A stretch of 64,000 nucleotides of DNA. It comes from Actinacidiphila rubida (GTDB lineage Bacteria; Actinomycetota; Actinomycetes; Streptomycetales; Streptomycetaceae). Each line of letters starts with the position of its first letter. Position 1 is the first letter of the stretch. The stretch lies in contig NZ_FODD01000003.1 of NCBI RefSeq assembly GCF_900110255.1, forward strand, positions 234,643-298,642. Reading direction: 5' to 3'. The position numbers and the translations under genes were made by a program. Below, piece by piece: positions 9,072-17,859 of this stretch. The notes under the pieces were generated by a model that saw only the letters and a program-made list of their open reading frames with translations, did not search any database and was not told the DNA's origin.

Positions 9072-9569
9072 ATGCGTACCGCCGTCGTGCCGCTCGAGGA
9101 CATCTTCGCCCTGCGCTGGGCGGTGCTGCGGACGGGGATGCCGCGGGCGTCCGCCGAGTACCCGGAGGACGCGCGCGACGACGTCTTCCACGTCGCGGCG
9201 TACGACGAGGCGGGCGAGGTGCGCGGCTGCGTGACGTTCTTCCCGGACCCGGTGCCGGGCCGGGACGGGCTCGCGTACCGCTTCCGCGGCATGGGCAGCG
9301 CGCCGGAGGTCCGCGGCCGCGGCTTCGGGGCCGCGGCGCTGCTGGCCGGGCTGCGCGAGTGCGCGGCCCGCGGCGCGGACCTGGCCTGGTGCAACGGCCG
9401 CGTCTCGGCCGCGGGCTTCTACGAGCACTTCGGGTTCGCCCGGGTCGGCGAGGAGTTCCAGCTGTCGCCGAGCGGCCCGCACCACGTGTTCGTCACCGCG
9501 GACCTGGACCGCCGGGTCCCCGGTGAGGACCCGGCGGCCGGCCGCGAGGTGGTCGTCGACCGGCCCTAG
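9072..9569 (+). CDS. GNAT family N-acetyltransferase
   Basis: 165 residues with the GNAT fold. The acetyl-CoA pyrophosphate loop is VRGRGFGAAALLAGL, preceded by the beta-4 strand around YRFRGMGSAPE and followed by AAGFYEHFGFARVGEEF. The substrate is unknown; small stand-alone members acetylate amino groups of metabolites, antibiotics or protein termini. The start has GGAAGG nearby and the gene begins 17 bases after the flavin reductase stop, so the two probably share a transcript. The last 20 residues are a charged, poorly conserved tail. Confidence 0.82.
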   Translation: MRTAVVPLEDIFALRWAVLRTGMPRASAEYPEDARDDVFHVAAYDEAGEVRGCVTFFPDPVPGRDGLAYRFRGMGSAPEVRGRGFGAAALLAGLRECAARGADLAWCNGRVSAAGFYEHFGFARVGEEFQLSPSGPHHVFVTADLDRRVPGEDPAAGREVVVDRP

Positions 9570-9587
9570 TGCCGGCCGGCCCGCGCG

Positions 9588-11513
9588 TCAGCTGGAGAGG
9601 AAGAGGGCCAGCAGGCCGGACGCGTCCATGTCCAGCGCGGGTTCCGAGCTCTGCCAGGACCGCACGTCGTCGGCGTAGCGGCTGCCGTGGCCGGTGAACG
9701 CGCTGTACGGGTCGCCGCTCGGGGGGCAGGTGCGCATCCCGTCGAGGTAGTCGCCGAGGCCGCCGCTGAACTGGCCTGACCCGTTGGGCCCGTTGACGAT
9801 CGCGCCGACCTCCAGGGGGGCGGAGCCGTCGAGGCTGCCCGCGAGGTTGCCGAGCTGGCCGGCGGTGCAGCGGGGGAAGCTCGCGCCCTCGCCGACCATG
9901 AAGGACGTGCCCCAGGCGTTGGCGCCGAGCAGCCAGTCGAGCTGCTGCACGCCGAAGCGGTTGTCGCCGGTGTCGCCGGTGACGTTGCGGTACAGCCGGA
10001 CGGTGGCGGCCAGGCCCAGGGTGTGCGAGTCGGCGTCGAAGTCGTCGTAGACGGCGCCGGCGTGGAACGGGTCGGCCTTGGCGCGGGTCTGGCCGGTGGC
10101 GATCTGGCCCTTCACGTAGCCGATCAGGTCGTCGTAGGTCACGGCGAGCCCGGCCGGGTCGCCGGCCGCCTGGATCGCGCGGGCCAGGTCGAGGTCGGCG
10201 AGCGCGCTGGTGTCGTACATGTTCAGGGTGTCCGCGTCGGACTCGCTCTGGTGGCCCTTGGCCCAGGTGGCGGCCTGGGTGAGCCAGGCCGAGGCACGGG
10301 AGTCGCCCAGCTTCTGCGCGGCGAGGGCCAGTTCGGCGCCGCCGAAGGCCAGGTCGTCCTTCCAGGTGGTCTCCGGGTAGTACGCGTACGGCACGGTGGT
10401 CACCAGCGTGCCGGGGCTGGTGTTCGCGAGGCCGTAGACCTGGGCGGCGGTGTTCAGGTAGGCGGTCGCCCTGGCGGCGTCGGTGTCCGCGTACCGCTGG
10501 GCGGCCAGCGCGAAGTCGGCGGCGAGCCGGCCGGCCTGGTTGGGGCTGATCTTCGCGCCGGGGGCGCCGGCGCGGAACACCGGGCGGTTCTTCAGGAACG
10601 GGTCGGCGCTGTCGCCGTCGTCCTTCTCGGGCAGCCGCCACACGTCGTGGTCGCCGACGACGCTGCCGCTGGCGGTGCCCGAGCCGAGACCGACCTGGAT
10701 GTACAGCGTCCTGGTGTCGCCGTCCCACATCTTGTCCAGCCAGTCCAGGCCGTGCTGGGCCTCGGCGCTGAGGGTCGCGGGGGCGGCCGCGCCCTTCTCG
10801 CGGGCGGCGATCTCCAGCGCGGCGACGGCGTAGGACGTGGTCTCGGTGAACTTCAGGTAGTCGCCGGCGTCGAACCAGCCGCCGGAGACGTCGACGGTGC
10901 CGCCGATCCTGGTCGGCGCGGCCGTGATGGTGTCGCCGTCACCGGAGGTGAAGGTCGGCCAGTTGTAGACAGTGGCCTTGGCGTCGTTGAGGTGCGCGGG
11001 CTTGCGGTTGAGCTGACCGGGGACGGTCTCCGCGCCGTCGCGCTGGGCCTGGAAGAACGCGGTGGCGTCGGCGGCGGGCCCGGCGAACACCCCGGCCGCG
11101 GTGCCGATGGTGAAGGTAGCGGAGGTGCCGGTGGCGGCGCCGCTGACCTGGAGGTGGTAGCGGCCGTCGGTCTTCACCGAGGTGAAGTCGATCAGGTAGA
11201 CCGCGGGGTAGGCGGAGTTCCAGCTGCCCAGGCTGGCGCCGGTGGTGCCGGACGCGGCGGTGGCGCCGGAACTGTCCAGGAGCTTCCAGGAGGCGCCGGT
11301 GACGGCCGCCTTGCTGAGCAGGAAGGCCTCCTTGGCGCCGGAGTCGGTGTAGCCGATCTGGTTGACCCGGACGAGGCCGGTGGTGGCGGCCTGCGCGGTG
11401 CCCGCACCGCCGGCCAGGGCCACGGCCGCCAGGACCGCGGTCACGGTGATGCCGGTCGCGGCGGCCGCCGCTCGGCGGCGGAGTCCCGAGGGGTGCAGGG
11501 TGCTGGAGGGCAT
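9588..11513 (-). CDS. Secreted glycoside hydrolase family 9 (endoglucanase-like)
   Basis: 641 residues. A twin-basic signal peptide (LRRRAAAAATG, hydrophobic core, AQA cleavage near residue 42) is followed by a cellulase-type Ig-like N-terminal domain (about 46-135). Next comes the (alpha/alpha)6 GH9 catalytic domain. The GGWFDAGDYLKF motif supplies the two aspartates (215 and 218) that activate water, and the terminal SSEPALDMDASG provides the likely acid Glu624. The enzyme should cleave beta-1,4-glucans outside the cell. No carbohydrate-binding module is attached. ATG 11513 is preferred to GTG 11531 because GAGGAG lies upstream and the signal peptide starts there. A palindromic operator sits just upstream. 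The gene is divergent from dnaG. Confidence 0.9.
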   Translation of the reverse strand: MPSSTLHPSGLRRRAAAAATGITVTAVLAAVALAGGAGTAQAATTGLVRVNQIGYTDSGAKEAFLLSKAAVTGASWKLLDSSGATAASGTTGASLGSWNSAYPAVYLIDFTSVKTDGRYHLQVSGAATGTSATFTIGTAAGVFAGPAADATAFFQAQRDGAETVPGQLNRKPAHLNDAKATVYNWPTFTSGDGDTITAAPTRIGGTVDVSGGWFDAGDYLKFTETTSYAVAALEIAAREKGAAAPATLSAEAQHGLDWLDKMWDGDTRTLYIQVGLGSGTASGSVVGDHDVWRLPEKDDGDSADPFLKNRPVFRAGAPGAKISPNQAGRLAADFALAAQRYADTDAARATAYLNTAAQVYGLANTSPGTLVTTVPYAYYPETTWKDDLAFGGAELALAAQKLGDSRASAWLTQAATWAKGHQSESDADTLNMYDTSALADLDLARAIQAAGDPAGLAVTYDDLIGYVKGQIATGQTRAKADPFHAGAVYDDFDADSHTLGLAATVRLYRNVTGDTGDNRFGVQQLDWLLGANAWGTSFMVGEGASFPRCTAGQLGNLAGSLDGSAPLEVGAIVNGPNGSGQFSGGLGDYLDGMRTCPPSGDPYSAFTGHGSRYADDVRSWQSSEPALDMDASGLLALFLSS

Positions 11514-11536
11514 GCGGCTGCGTCTCCTCACATCGG

Positions 11537-11555
11537 GTTAGGAAACGTTCCTAAC
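11537..11555. promoter_or_regulatory. Palindromic operator upstream of GH9 cellulase
   Basis: GTTAGGAA-ACG-TTCCTAAC is an inverted repeat with perfect 8-bp arms and a 3-bp spacer, about 24 bases before the cellulase start. Very similar TTAGGAAA-type palindromes precede many Streptomyces polysaccharide hydrolase genes, and some (for example the chitosanase operator bound by CsnR) are recognised by ROK-family repressors. A sugar-responsive repressor outside the window is therefore the likely partner; this is inference. Confidence 0.68.
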
Positions 11556-11634
11556 GAATGGCCGCACGCTAGCCCTGTGATCATGCTCCGGTCAATGTCC
11601 CGGACGCGGCCGGACCGCGCCGTAGAATTCCTCC

Positions 11635-13557
11635 GTGGCCGGCAGGATCAGGGACGAGGACGTGAAGGCGGTACGGGACGCCGTGCCGATCGATGCCGTC
11701 GTCTCCGAGTACCTGCAGCTGCGCAACGCCGGCGGCGGCAACCTCAAGGGGCTGTGCCCCTTCCACGACGAGAAGTCGCCGTCCTTCCAGGTCAGCCCGT
11801 CCAAGGGCCTGTTCCACTGCTTCGGCTGCGGTGAGGGCGGCGACACGCTGGCGTTCGTGATGAAGCTCGACCACCTGTCCTTCACCGAGGCCGTGGAGCG
11901 GCTGGCCGGCCAGGCCGGGATCACCCTGCGGTACGAGGAGGGCAGCCACGTCCCCGGCCGCCAGCAGGGCGAGCGGATCCGGCTGGTCGAGGCGCACAAG
12001 GCGGCTGCCCAGTTCTACGTCGAGCAACTCGGCACCGCCGAGGCGGAGATCGGCCGGGTGTTCCTGGCGCAGCGCGGCTTCGACCGGGCCGCCGCCGAGC
12101 ACTTCGGCGTCGGCTACGCGCCGGCCGGCTGGGACCACCTCGTCCGCCACCTGCGCGGCAAGGGCTTCTCCGACAAGGAGCTGATCGTCTCGGGGCTGGC
12201 CTCGGAGAGCCGCCGGGGCGGCGCCATCGACCGCTTCCGCGGCCGGCTGATCTGGCCCATCCGGGACATCACCGGCGAGGTCATCGGGTTCGGCGCGCGC
12301 AAGCTGCGCGAGGACGACCAGGGCCCGAAGTACCTCAACACCGCCGAGACCCCGCTGTACCACAAGTCGCAGGTGCTGTACGGGATCGACCTGGCGAAGA
12401 AGGAGATCGCCAGGACCGGCCGGGCGGTGGTCGTCGAGGGCTACACCGACGTCATGGCCTGCCACCTGGCCGGCGTCACCACCGCCATCGCCACCTGCGG
12501 CACCTCGTTCGGCGGCGACCACATCAAGATCCTGCGCCGGCTGCTGATGGACGACTCCACCGCCGAGGTGGTGTTCACCTTCGACGGCGACGAGGCCGGG
12601 CAGAAGGCGGCGCTGCGGGCGTTCGAGGACGACCAGAAGTTCGCCGCCGAGACGTCGATCGCGATCACCCCCGGCGGCATGGACCCGTGCGAACTGCGGC
12701 TGGCCGAGGGCGACGCGGCGGTGCAGCGGCTGATCGACGGGCGCACGCCGCTGTTCGCGTTCGCGCTGCGCTCGATCGTCGGCCGCTACAACCTGGACAC
12801 CGACGAGGGCCGGGTCGCCGCGGTGGACGCCGCGGTGCCGGTGGTCGCGGCCATCAAGAACCAGGCGCTGCGCGACCGTTACGCGATCCGGCTGGTCGGC
12901 ATGGCCGGCATCGCCTCGCAGGCCGAGGAGCAGTCGATGATCCGCCGGGTGCGGGCGATGGCCCGGGCGCGGGCGGCCGGCTCGCCGGCGCCGTCGGCGT
13001 CCGCGGGGCGCGGCCGGGACCGCTCGGCGTACGCCCCGCAGCAGCCCGCGGCCCCGTCGCGGCAGGGCGGCCCGCGGCTGGACCTGCGCAGCCCCGCGCA
13101 CCGGGTGGAGCGCGAACTGCTCAAGCTGGCCCTGCAGTTCCCGCACCTGGTCGCCCCGGCGTTCGACGCCTACGGCGAGGACGAGTTCACCGGCCCGCCG
13201 TACGTCGCGGTACGCCGCGCGATCGCCGAGGCCGGCGGCGTCGAGGCGGCCGGCTCGGACTACCTGGCGCGGGTGCGGGACATCGCGCCCGACGACTCCG
13301 TGCGGATGATGGTCACCGAACTCGCCGTCGAGCCGGTCATGCACAAGGTCCCGGAGATCTACGCGGGCGAGGTGCTGGTGCGGGTCCGGATGAACGCGGT
13401 GGAGCGCCGGATCTCCCAGGTGCTCGCCGCGCAGTCCCGCCTGGCCGCCCAGGGCGTGCCCCCGGATGCGGCCGAGGCGGCCTCCGTGCAGGGCGAGTTG
13501 TGGGCGCTGCAGCAGTACGGCCAGCGGCTGCGGGTGCAGGGCGCGGCCGGGCTCTGA
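11635..13557 (+). CDS. dnaG: DNA primase DnaG
   Basis: 640 residues. The CHC2 zinc finger is complete: Cys41, His44, Cys62 and Cys65 in CPFHDEKSPSF and HCFGCGEGG. The RNA polymerase core with TOPRIM follows, with AVVVEGYTDVMACH (catalytic Glu) and FTFDGDEAGQKAA (Asp-x-Asp metal site). After a Pro/Ser/Arg-rich linker around residue 450 comes the C-terminal helicase-binding domain. It synthesises RNA primers at the replication fork with DnaB. Length and order match the bacterial family. The GTG start gives the usual MAGRI(R)DEDV N-terminus. The adjacent downstream sigma factor gene is the expected actinobacterial neighbour. Confidence 0.96.
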   Translation: MAGRIRDEDVKAVRDAVPIDAVVSEYLQLRNAGGGNLKGLCPFHDEKSPSFQVSPSKGLFHCFGCGEGGDTLAFVMKLDHLSFTEAVERLAGQAGITLRYEEGSHVPGRQQGERIRLVEAHKAAAQFYVEQLGTAEAEIGRVFLAQRGFDRAAAEHFGVGYAPAGWDHLVRHLRGKGFSDKELIVSGLASESRRGGAIDRFRGRLIWPIRDITGEVIGFGARKLREDDQGPKYLNTAETPLYHKSQVLYGIDLAKKEIARTGRAVVVEGYTDVMACHLAGVTTAIATCGTSFGGDHIKILRRLLMDDSTAEVVFTFDGDEAGQKAALRAFEDDQKFAAETSIAITPGGMDPCELRLAEGDAAVQRLIDGRTPLFAFALRSIVGRYNLDTDEGRVAAVDAAVPVVAAIKNQALRDRYAIRLVGMAGIASQAEEQSMIRRVRAMARARAAGSPAPSASAGRGRDRSAYAPQQPAAPSRQGGPRLDLRSPAHRVERELLKLALQFPHLVAPAFDAYGEDEFTGPPYVAVRRAIAEAGGVEAAGSDYLARVRDIAPDDSVRMMVTELAVEPVMHKVPEIYAGEVLVRVRMNAVERRISQVLAAQSRLAAQGVPPDAAEAASVQGELWALQQYGQRLRVQGAAGL

Positions 13558-13759
13558 GGTCCGCGGGATGCCGCCGGGTTTCCCGGGGTTGCCGGGATTT
13601 CCCGGGGCGCCGCGCGATGCCGTGGCGTGCGCCCCCGGTGCAGTTCAGCACCGGTGCCGCCGGGGTCCGGTGGTAGCGCCGCGAACGCGAAGCGTCACGG
13701 AAAGCGAAAAAGCCGCCGCATGACCCTCGTAGCGAAGCTGTGTCGTGGGCCACACTGGG

Positions 13760-13780
13760 TGACGGCCCCGGAGGCCGTCA
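13760..13780 (+). other. Hairpin in the leader of the HrdA-like gene
   Basis: TGACGGCC-CCGGA-GGCCGTCA is a perfect 8-bp stem with a 5-base loop, about 50 bases before the sigma factor start and downstream of dnaG. It lacks a T-run. It could slow or attenuate transcription between dnaG and hrdA or fold in the hrdA leader. The rest of the 271-bp gap holds only short G/C-runs such as CCGGGATTTCCCGG. Confidence 0.4.
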
Positions 13781-13828
13781 GGAGCCCTCTGAGAGCCCAA
13801 CGTCGCGCTCACCGCGGAGGTCGCTTCC

Positions 13829-15139
13829 GTGCAGACGCAAACGCAGACCGAGATCCTGCCCGAACGGCCGCTGTTCCCGGGGGTGTCCGCGGTGCCCGAC
13901 CTGGACGCCGGCGACGGCTCGCCGGACGGCGAGGTGCCGCCCAGAGTGCCGGAGCAGCGCAGGGACGCCCCCGGGGACCCGCCGCCCGGCGCCCCCGGCG
14001 AGGCGGGGTCCGCGCACCCGCCGGCCGAGCCCGTGGAGGGGACGGACTCGGCGGCACCCCTGGACCCGGCGGACCTCGCCGATCCCGCCGATCCCGCCGA
14101 TCCCGCCGACCCGGCGGATCCGTCCGGTCCGCCGGATCCCGCGGACTCCGTTGACGCGGTCCGCTCCATCGAGACCATCGAGACCGTCGTCGAGGAGGAG
14201 CCGCGGCCGCTGCGGGAGGAGGCGGCCGGACCGTCCGCCGACCTGTTCCGGCAGTACCTGCGGGAGATCGGCCGCATCCCGCTGCTGACCGCGGTCGAGG
14301 AGGTCGACCTGGCCCGCAAGGTCGAGGCCGGGCTGTTCGCCGAGGAGCGGCTGGCCGCGTTCCCGGCCCTGGACTCGCAGCTCGCCTCCGACCTGGACCG
14401 GCTGGTCGTCATCGGCCGGATGGCGAAACGGCGGCTGATCGAGGCCAACCTGCGGCTGGTGGTCTCCGTGGCGAAACGATACGTCGGCCGCGGGCTGACC
14501 ATGCTCGACCTGGTCCAGGAAGGCAACCTCGGCCTGATCCGCGCGGTGGAGAAGTTCGACTACGCGCGCGGCTACAAGTTCTCGACGTACGCGACCTGGT
14601 GGATCCGGCAGGCGATGTCGCGGGCGCTGGCCGACCAGGCCCGCACCATCCGCGTGCCGGTGCACGTGGTGGAGCTGATCAACCGGGTCGTGCGGGTGCA
14701 GCGGCGCCTGCTCCAGGAGCGCGGCTACGAGCCGAGCACCGAAGAGGTCGCCGTCCAGCTGGACCTGACGGAGGAGCGGGTCTGCGAGGTGCTGCGGCTC
14801 GCCCAGGAACCCGTGTCGCTGCACGCCCCGGTCGGCGAGGAGGAGGACGTCGCGCTCGGCGACCTGATCGAGGACGGCGACGCCGCCTCGCCGGTGGAGT
14901 CGGCCGCGTTCCTGCTGCTGCGCGAGCACCTCGAAGCGGTGCTGTCCACCCTCGGCGAGCGCGAACGCAAGGTCGTCCAGCTGCGCTACGGGCTGGTCGA
15001 CGGCCGCCCCCGCACCCTGGAGGAGATCGGCCGGATCTTCGGCGTCACCCGTGAGCGCATCCGCCAGATCGAGTCCAAGACCCTCGGCAAGCTCCGCGAC
15101 CACGCGTTCGCCGACCAGTTGCGCGGCTACCTCGACTGA
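13829..15139 (+). CDS. hrdA: Principal-type sigma factor (RpoD/HrdA-like)
   Basis: 436 residues of the sigma-70 group 1/2 family. After an acidic, low-complexity N-terminus come region 1.2 ([19 protein letters not shown]), region 2 with the -10 recognition helix ([20 protein letters not shown]), region 3 and region 4 ([20 protein letters not shown]) that reads the -35 box. It directs RNA polymerase to HrdB-like promoters. The dnaG neighbour and conserved core point to HrdA rather than the essential HrdB, which has a longer N-terminus; the symbol is therefore likely but not proven. GTG start with GGAGGT seven bases upstream. Residues about 79-107 contain DPA tripeptide repeats. Confidence 0.88.
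   Translation: MQTQTQTEILPERPLFPGVSAVPDLDAGDGSPDGEVPPRVPEQRRDAPGDPPPGAPGEAGSAHPPAEPVEGTDSAAPLDPADLADPADPADPADPADPSGPPDPADSVDAVRSIETIETVVEEEPRPLREEAAGPSADLFRQYLREIGRIPLLTAVEEVDLARKVEAGLFAEERLAAFPALDSQLASDLDRLVVIGRMAKRRLIEANLRLVVSVAKRYVGRGLTMLDLVQEGNLGLIRAVEKFDYARGYKFSTYATWWIRQAMSRALADQARTIRVPVHVVELINRVVRVQRRLLQERGYEPSTEEVAVQLDLTEERVCEVLRLAQEPVSLHAPVGEEEDVALGDLIEDGDAASPVESAAFLLLREHLEAVLSTLGERERKVVQLRYGLVDGRPRTLEEIGRIFGVTRERIRQIESKTLGKLRDHAFADQLRGYLD
14063..14148 (+). repeat. Tandem DPA-coding repeat inside the sigma factor gene
   Basis: A 9-bp unit, GATCCCGCC or a close variant, is repeated in tandem and encodes D-P-A tripeptides (variants DLA, DPS, DPP) in the N-terminal linker of the HrdA-like protein. 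Three copies around 14081-14107 are identical. Such in-frame arrays expand and contract by slippage without breaking the frame. The encoded acidic, proline-rich segment is probably disordered. Confidence 0.75.
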
Positions 15140-15240
15140 CGTCCTGACCGCCCCGGTTCACCGCCCGCGCGCCCGGCTCACCGCCCCCGGCACCGTCCCC
15201 GGCGCCTGCTGTCGCCTGAACTCCCGCTCCCCGTCCCCGG

Positions 15241-15921
15241 CTACCGCGCGGTCGACCAGCGGTAGCACAGCTCGGGGCGGCCCACCTGCCCGTACTGGGG
15301 GGTGCGTACCGCGCACCCCGTGTCGACCAGGTGCTCCAGGTAGCGGCGGGCGGTGATCCGGGAGACGCCCGCGTCCCGCGCCGCGGCCGTCGCGGTCAGG
15401 CCCCGCCCGGCGGCCCCGCGCAGGGCCGCGGTCACCGCCGCGAGCGTCGGCGCGCTCAGGCCTTTGGGCAGCGCCGTGCCCTCCGGGCTGCGCAGCGCCG
15501 ACAGCGCCCGGTCCACCTCGTCCTGCCCCGAGGCCTGGCCGCCGGACAGCTCGTCGCGGTACCGGGACCAGCGCTCCAGCCGGTCGCGCAGCGAGGGGAA
15601 GGTGAAGGGCTTGAGCAGGTACTGCACCACGCCCGTCGACACCGCCTGCCGGACCACCTCCAGGTCGCGCGCCGAGGTCACCGCGATGACGTCCGCGGTC
15701 AGCCCCGCCGCCCGCATCCGCCCCACCAGGCGCAGACCGTGGCCGTCCGGCAGGTTCAGGTCCAGCAGCACCAGGTCCACCGGCTGCCGCTCCATCAGCC
15801 GCAGCGCCGCCCCGCCGGTGGCGACCACCCCGGCCACCTCGAAGCCCGGCACCCGCTCCACGTACATCCGGTGGGCGTCGGCCGCCACCGGATCGTCCTC
15901 CACGACCAGCACCCGGTTCAC
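15241..15921 (-). CDS. Response regulator, DcuR/CitB family
   Basis: 226 residues. The receiver domain has acidic residues 9-10, phospho-acceptor Asp54 in VLLDLNLPDG, Thr82 and Lys104 in YLLKPF. The C-terminal region holds a helix-turn-helix (ATAAARDAGVSRITARRYLEHL), as in regulators of C4-dicarboxylate and citrate uptake. Its ATG overlaps the stop of the histidine kinase gene by four bases (ATGA), so the pair is translationally coupled. The probable target is the dicarboxylate symporter gene transcribed divergently from the kinase. Ligand and target are inferred from the family and the neighbourhood. Confidence 0.88.
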   Translation of the reverse strand: MNRVLVVEDDPVAADAHRMYVERVPGFEVAGVVATGGAALRLMERQPVDLVLLDLNLPDGHGLRLVGRMRAAGLTADVIAVTSARDLEVVRQAVSTGVVQYLLKPFTFPSLRDRLERWSRYRDELSGGQASGQDEVDRALSALRSPEGTALPKGLSAPTLAAVTAALRGAAGRGLTATAAARDAGVSRITARRYLEHLVDTGCAVRTPQYGQVGRPELCYRWSTAR

Positions 15922-17609
15922 GCGTGCGCCTCCTGCCCGGCCGGCCGCAGCGGCAGCCGTACCGTGAACTCCGCGCCGCCGCCGTCGTCGGCCCGGCGCA
16001 GCTCGACCGTGCCGCCGCCGCGCCGGGCGGCCTGCTCGACCAGGGCCAGGCCCAGACCGCGCCCCTCGGACTTGGTCGTCCAGCCGCGCCGGAACACCTC
16101 GCTGATCGTCCCCGGATCGACACCCGGGCCCGAGTCCGCGACGCGCAGCAGCAGTTCACCGTTCTCGGTGCGGGCCGTCACGCGCACCGCGGGGCGCGGC
16201 CGGCCCGGGCCGGTGCCCTCGATCGCCGCGTCGACGGCGTTGTCCAGCAGGTTGCCGAGGACGGTGACCAGGTCGCGGGCCGCGAGCCCCGGCGGCAGCA
16301 CCCCGTCGTCGATCCGGCTGTCCGCGGTGACGGTCAGCTCCACGCCGCGCTCGTGCGCCTCCGCGGCCTTGCCGAGCAGCAGTGCGGCCAGTACGGGTTC
16401 GCCCACCGCCGTCACCACCTGGTCGGTCAGTGCCTGGGCCAGCCGCAGTTCGGAGGTGGCGAAGTCCACCGCGTCCTCGGTGCGGCCCAGTTCGATGAGC
16501 GAGACCACGGTGTGCAGGCGGTTGGACGCCTCGTGCGCCTGCGAGCGCAGCGCCTCCGCGAAGCCGCGCACCGAGTCCAACTCCCCGGTGAGTGCCTGCA
16601 GATCGGTGCGGTCCCGGAGCGTGACCACGGTGCCGCGGTGCTCGCCGCCGCGCACCGGTGAGGTGTTGACGACGAGCACCCGCTCGGCGGTCAGGTGCAC
16701 CTCGTCGACCCGCGGCTCGGCGGACAGCAGCGCCCCGGTCAGCGACGGTGGCAGCCCCAACTCCGCGCAGGAGCTGCCCACGACGTCCCCGTACAGGCCG
16801 AGCAGGTCGCGGGCCGCGTCGTTGCACAGCACCACGCGGCGGGCGGAGTCCAGCAGCACCAGGCCCTCGCGGAGCGCGTGCAGGGTGGCCTGGTGGTAGT
16901 CGTACATGCCGCTCAGCCCGGCCGCGGTCATGCCGTGGGTGTGCCGGCGCAGCCGCCGGTTGACCACGTACGTGCACAGGCCGCCCAGCGCCAGCGCCCC
17001 CGACGCGACGGCGAGCAGCACGCCGACCTGCCCGCGGACCTGGCGGCTGATCCGGTCGACCTCGATGCCGACGCTGACCAGGCCGACGATCCGCGTGCCG
17101 TCCCGGATCGGGGTCACCACCCGCACCGAGGCGCCCAGGGTGCCGGTGTAGGTCTCGGTGAACGTCTCGCCGCGCAGCGCCGGCGCGATGTGGCCGAGGA
17201 AGGGCTTGCCGATCAGGGACGGGTCGGGGTGGCTCCAGCGGATGCCGTGCGGGTCCATGATCGTCACGAAGTCCACGCCGGCGTCCGCGACCACGCGCCG
17301 GGCGTACGGCTGGAGCGTCGCCGGCGGGTCGGCGGACTGCGCCGCCCGGATCACGGTGGGGGAGTCGGCGACGGCGACCGCCGTCGAGACCACCCGGTGG
17401 GCGGCGTCCTCCCGGGCCCGGTCGCGGGCGTCGACGTAGGCGAGCACCGCGCATCCGGTGACCACCGCCGCCACGATCACGACCTGCATCGCGAACAGCT
17501 GCCCGGCGAGGCTGCGCGGGCGGCGCGCGGGGCCGGGGGAGGGGTGGTGCGCGGGGCCGGGGGACGGGCGCCGGAAGGGTCCGCGGCGGGCTCGTATCGG
17601 GCGGAGCAT
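15918..17609 (-). CDS. Sensor histidine kinase, DcuS/CitA family
   Basis: 563 residues. Two membrane helices (about 38-60 and 193-215) enclose a periplasmic PAS-like sensor domain with FVTIMDPHGIRWSHPDP, typical of citrate/C4-dicarboxylate sensors. A cytoplasmic PAS domain follows (about 240-340). The SQAHEASNRLH box holds phospho-acceptor His359, then the ATPase domain with LGNLLDNAVDA (N box), ADSGPGV (G1) and GRGLGLALV (G2). GTG 17615 is an alternative start; a long Pro/Arg-rich cytoplasmic N-terminus is unusual. It is divergent from the symporter gene across a gap of 250 bases. It probably reports external dicarboxylate to the coupled response regulator. Confidence 0.88.
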   Translation of the reverse strand: MLRPIRARRGPFRRPSPGPAHHPSPGPARRPRSLAGQLFAMQVVIVAAVVTGCAVLAYVDARDRAREDAAHRVVSTAVAVADSPTVIRAAQSADPPATLQPYARRVVADAGVDFVTIMDPHGIRWSHPDPSLIGKPFLGHIAPALRGETFTETYTGTLGASVRVVTPIRDGTRIVGLVSVGIEVDRISRQVRGQVGVLLAVASGALALGGLCTYVVNRRLRRHTHGMTAAGLSGMYDYHQATLHALREGLVLLDSARRVVLCNDAARDLLGLYGDVVGSSCAELGLPPSLTGALLSAEPRVDEVHLTAERVLVVNTSPVRGGEHRGTVVTLRDRTDLQALTGELDSVRGFAEALRSQAHEASNRLHTVVSLIELGRTEDAVDFATSELRLAQALTDQVVTAVGEPVLAALLLGKAAEAHERGVELTVTADSRIDDGVLPPGLAARDLVTVLGNLLDNAVDAAIEGTGPGRPRPAVRVTARTENGELLLRVADSGPGVDPGTISEVFRRGWTTKSEGRGLGLALVEQAARRGGGTVELRRADDGGGAEFTVRLPLRPAGQEAHA

Positions 17610-17651
17610 GCCCACAGTGTGCCCGTCCCCCGCGAACTCAATGAACACAAG

Positions 17652-17667
17652 CGTGACCTGGGTCACG
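17652..17667. promoter_or_regulatory. Crp-like palindrome between sensor kinase and symporter
   Basis: CGTGACC-TG-GGTCACG has perfect 7-bp arms. Within it, 17653-17666 fits the GTG(N6)GNCAC consensus reported for Streptomyces coelicolor Crp. It lies 43 bases before the kinase start and about 190 before the symporter start, so it could control either direction. Carbon-source control of a dicarboxylate uptake system is biologically sensible. Binding is inferred from motif match only. Confidence 0.55.
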
Positions 17668-17859
17668 TCGGGCGCGCATGGTGTCCCTCGGTCGGCCTTC
17701 CCGCCCGAACCGCCGCCGTGGACGGCCTCGTTCCCCGGCCCGGCGCGGACGGCCCCGGTCCCGGCCGGCCACCGCGGCGGTTCGGGCGTCAGCCCTCCGC
17801 CGGACCCGACCCACCACGTCCGGGCGCCCGGGATGGCGCCCGCGGACCCAGGGAGCCGC

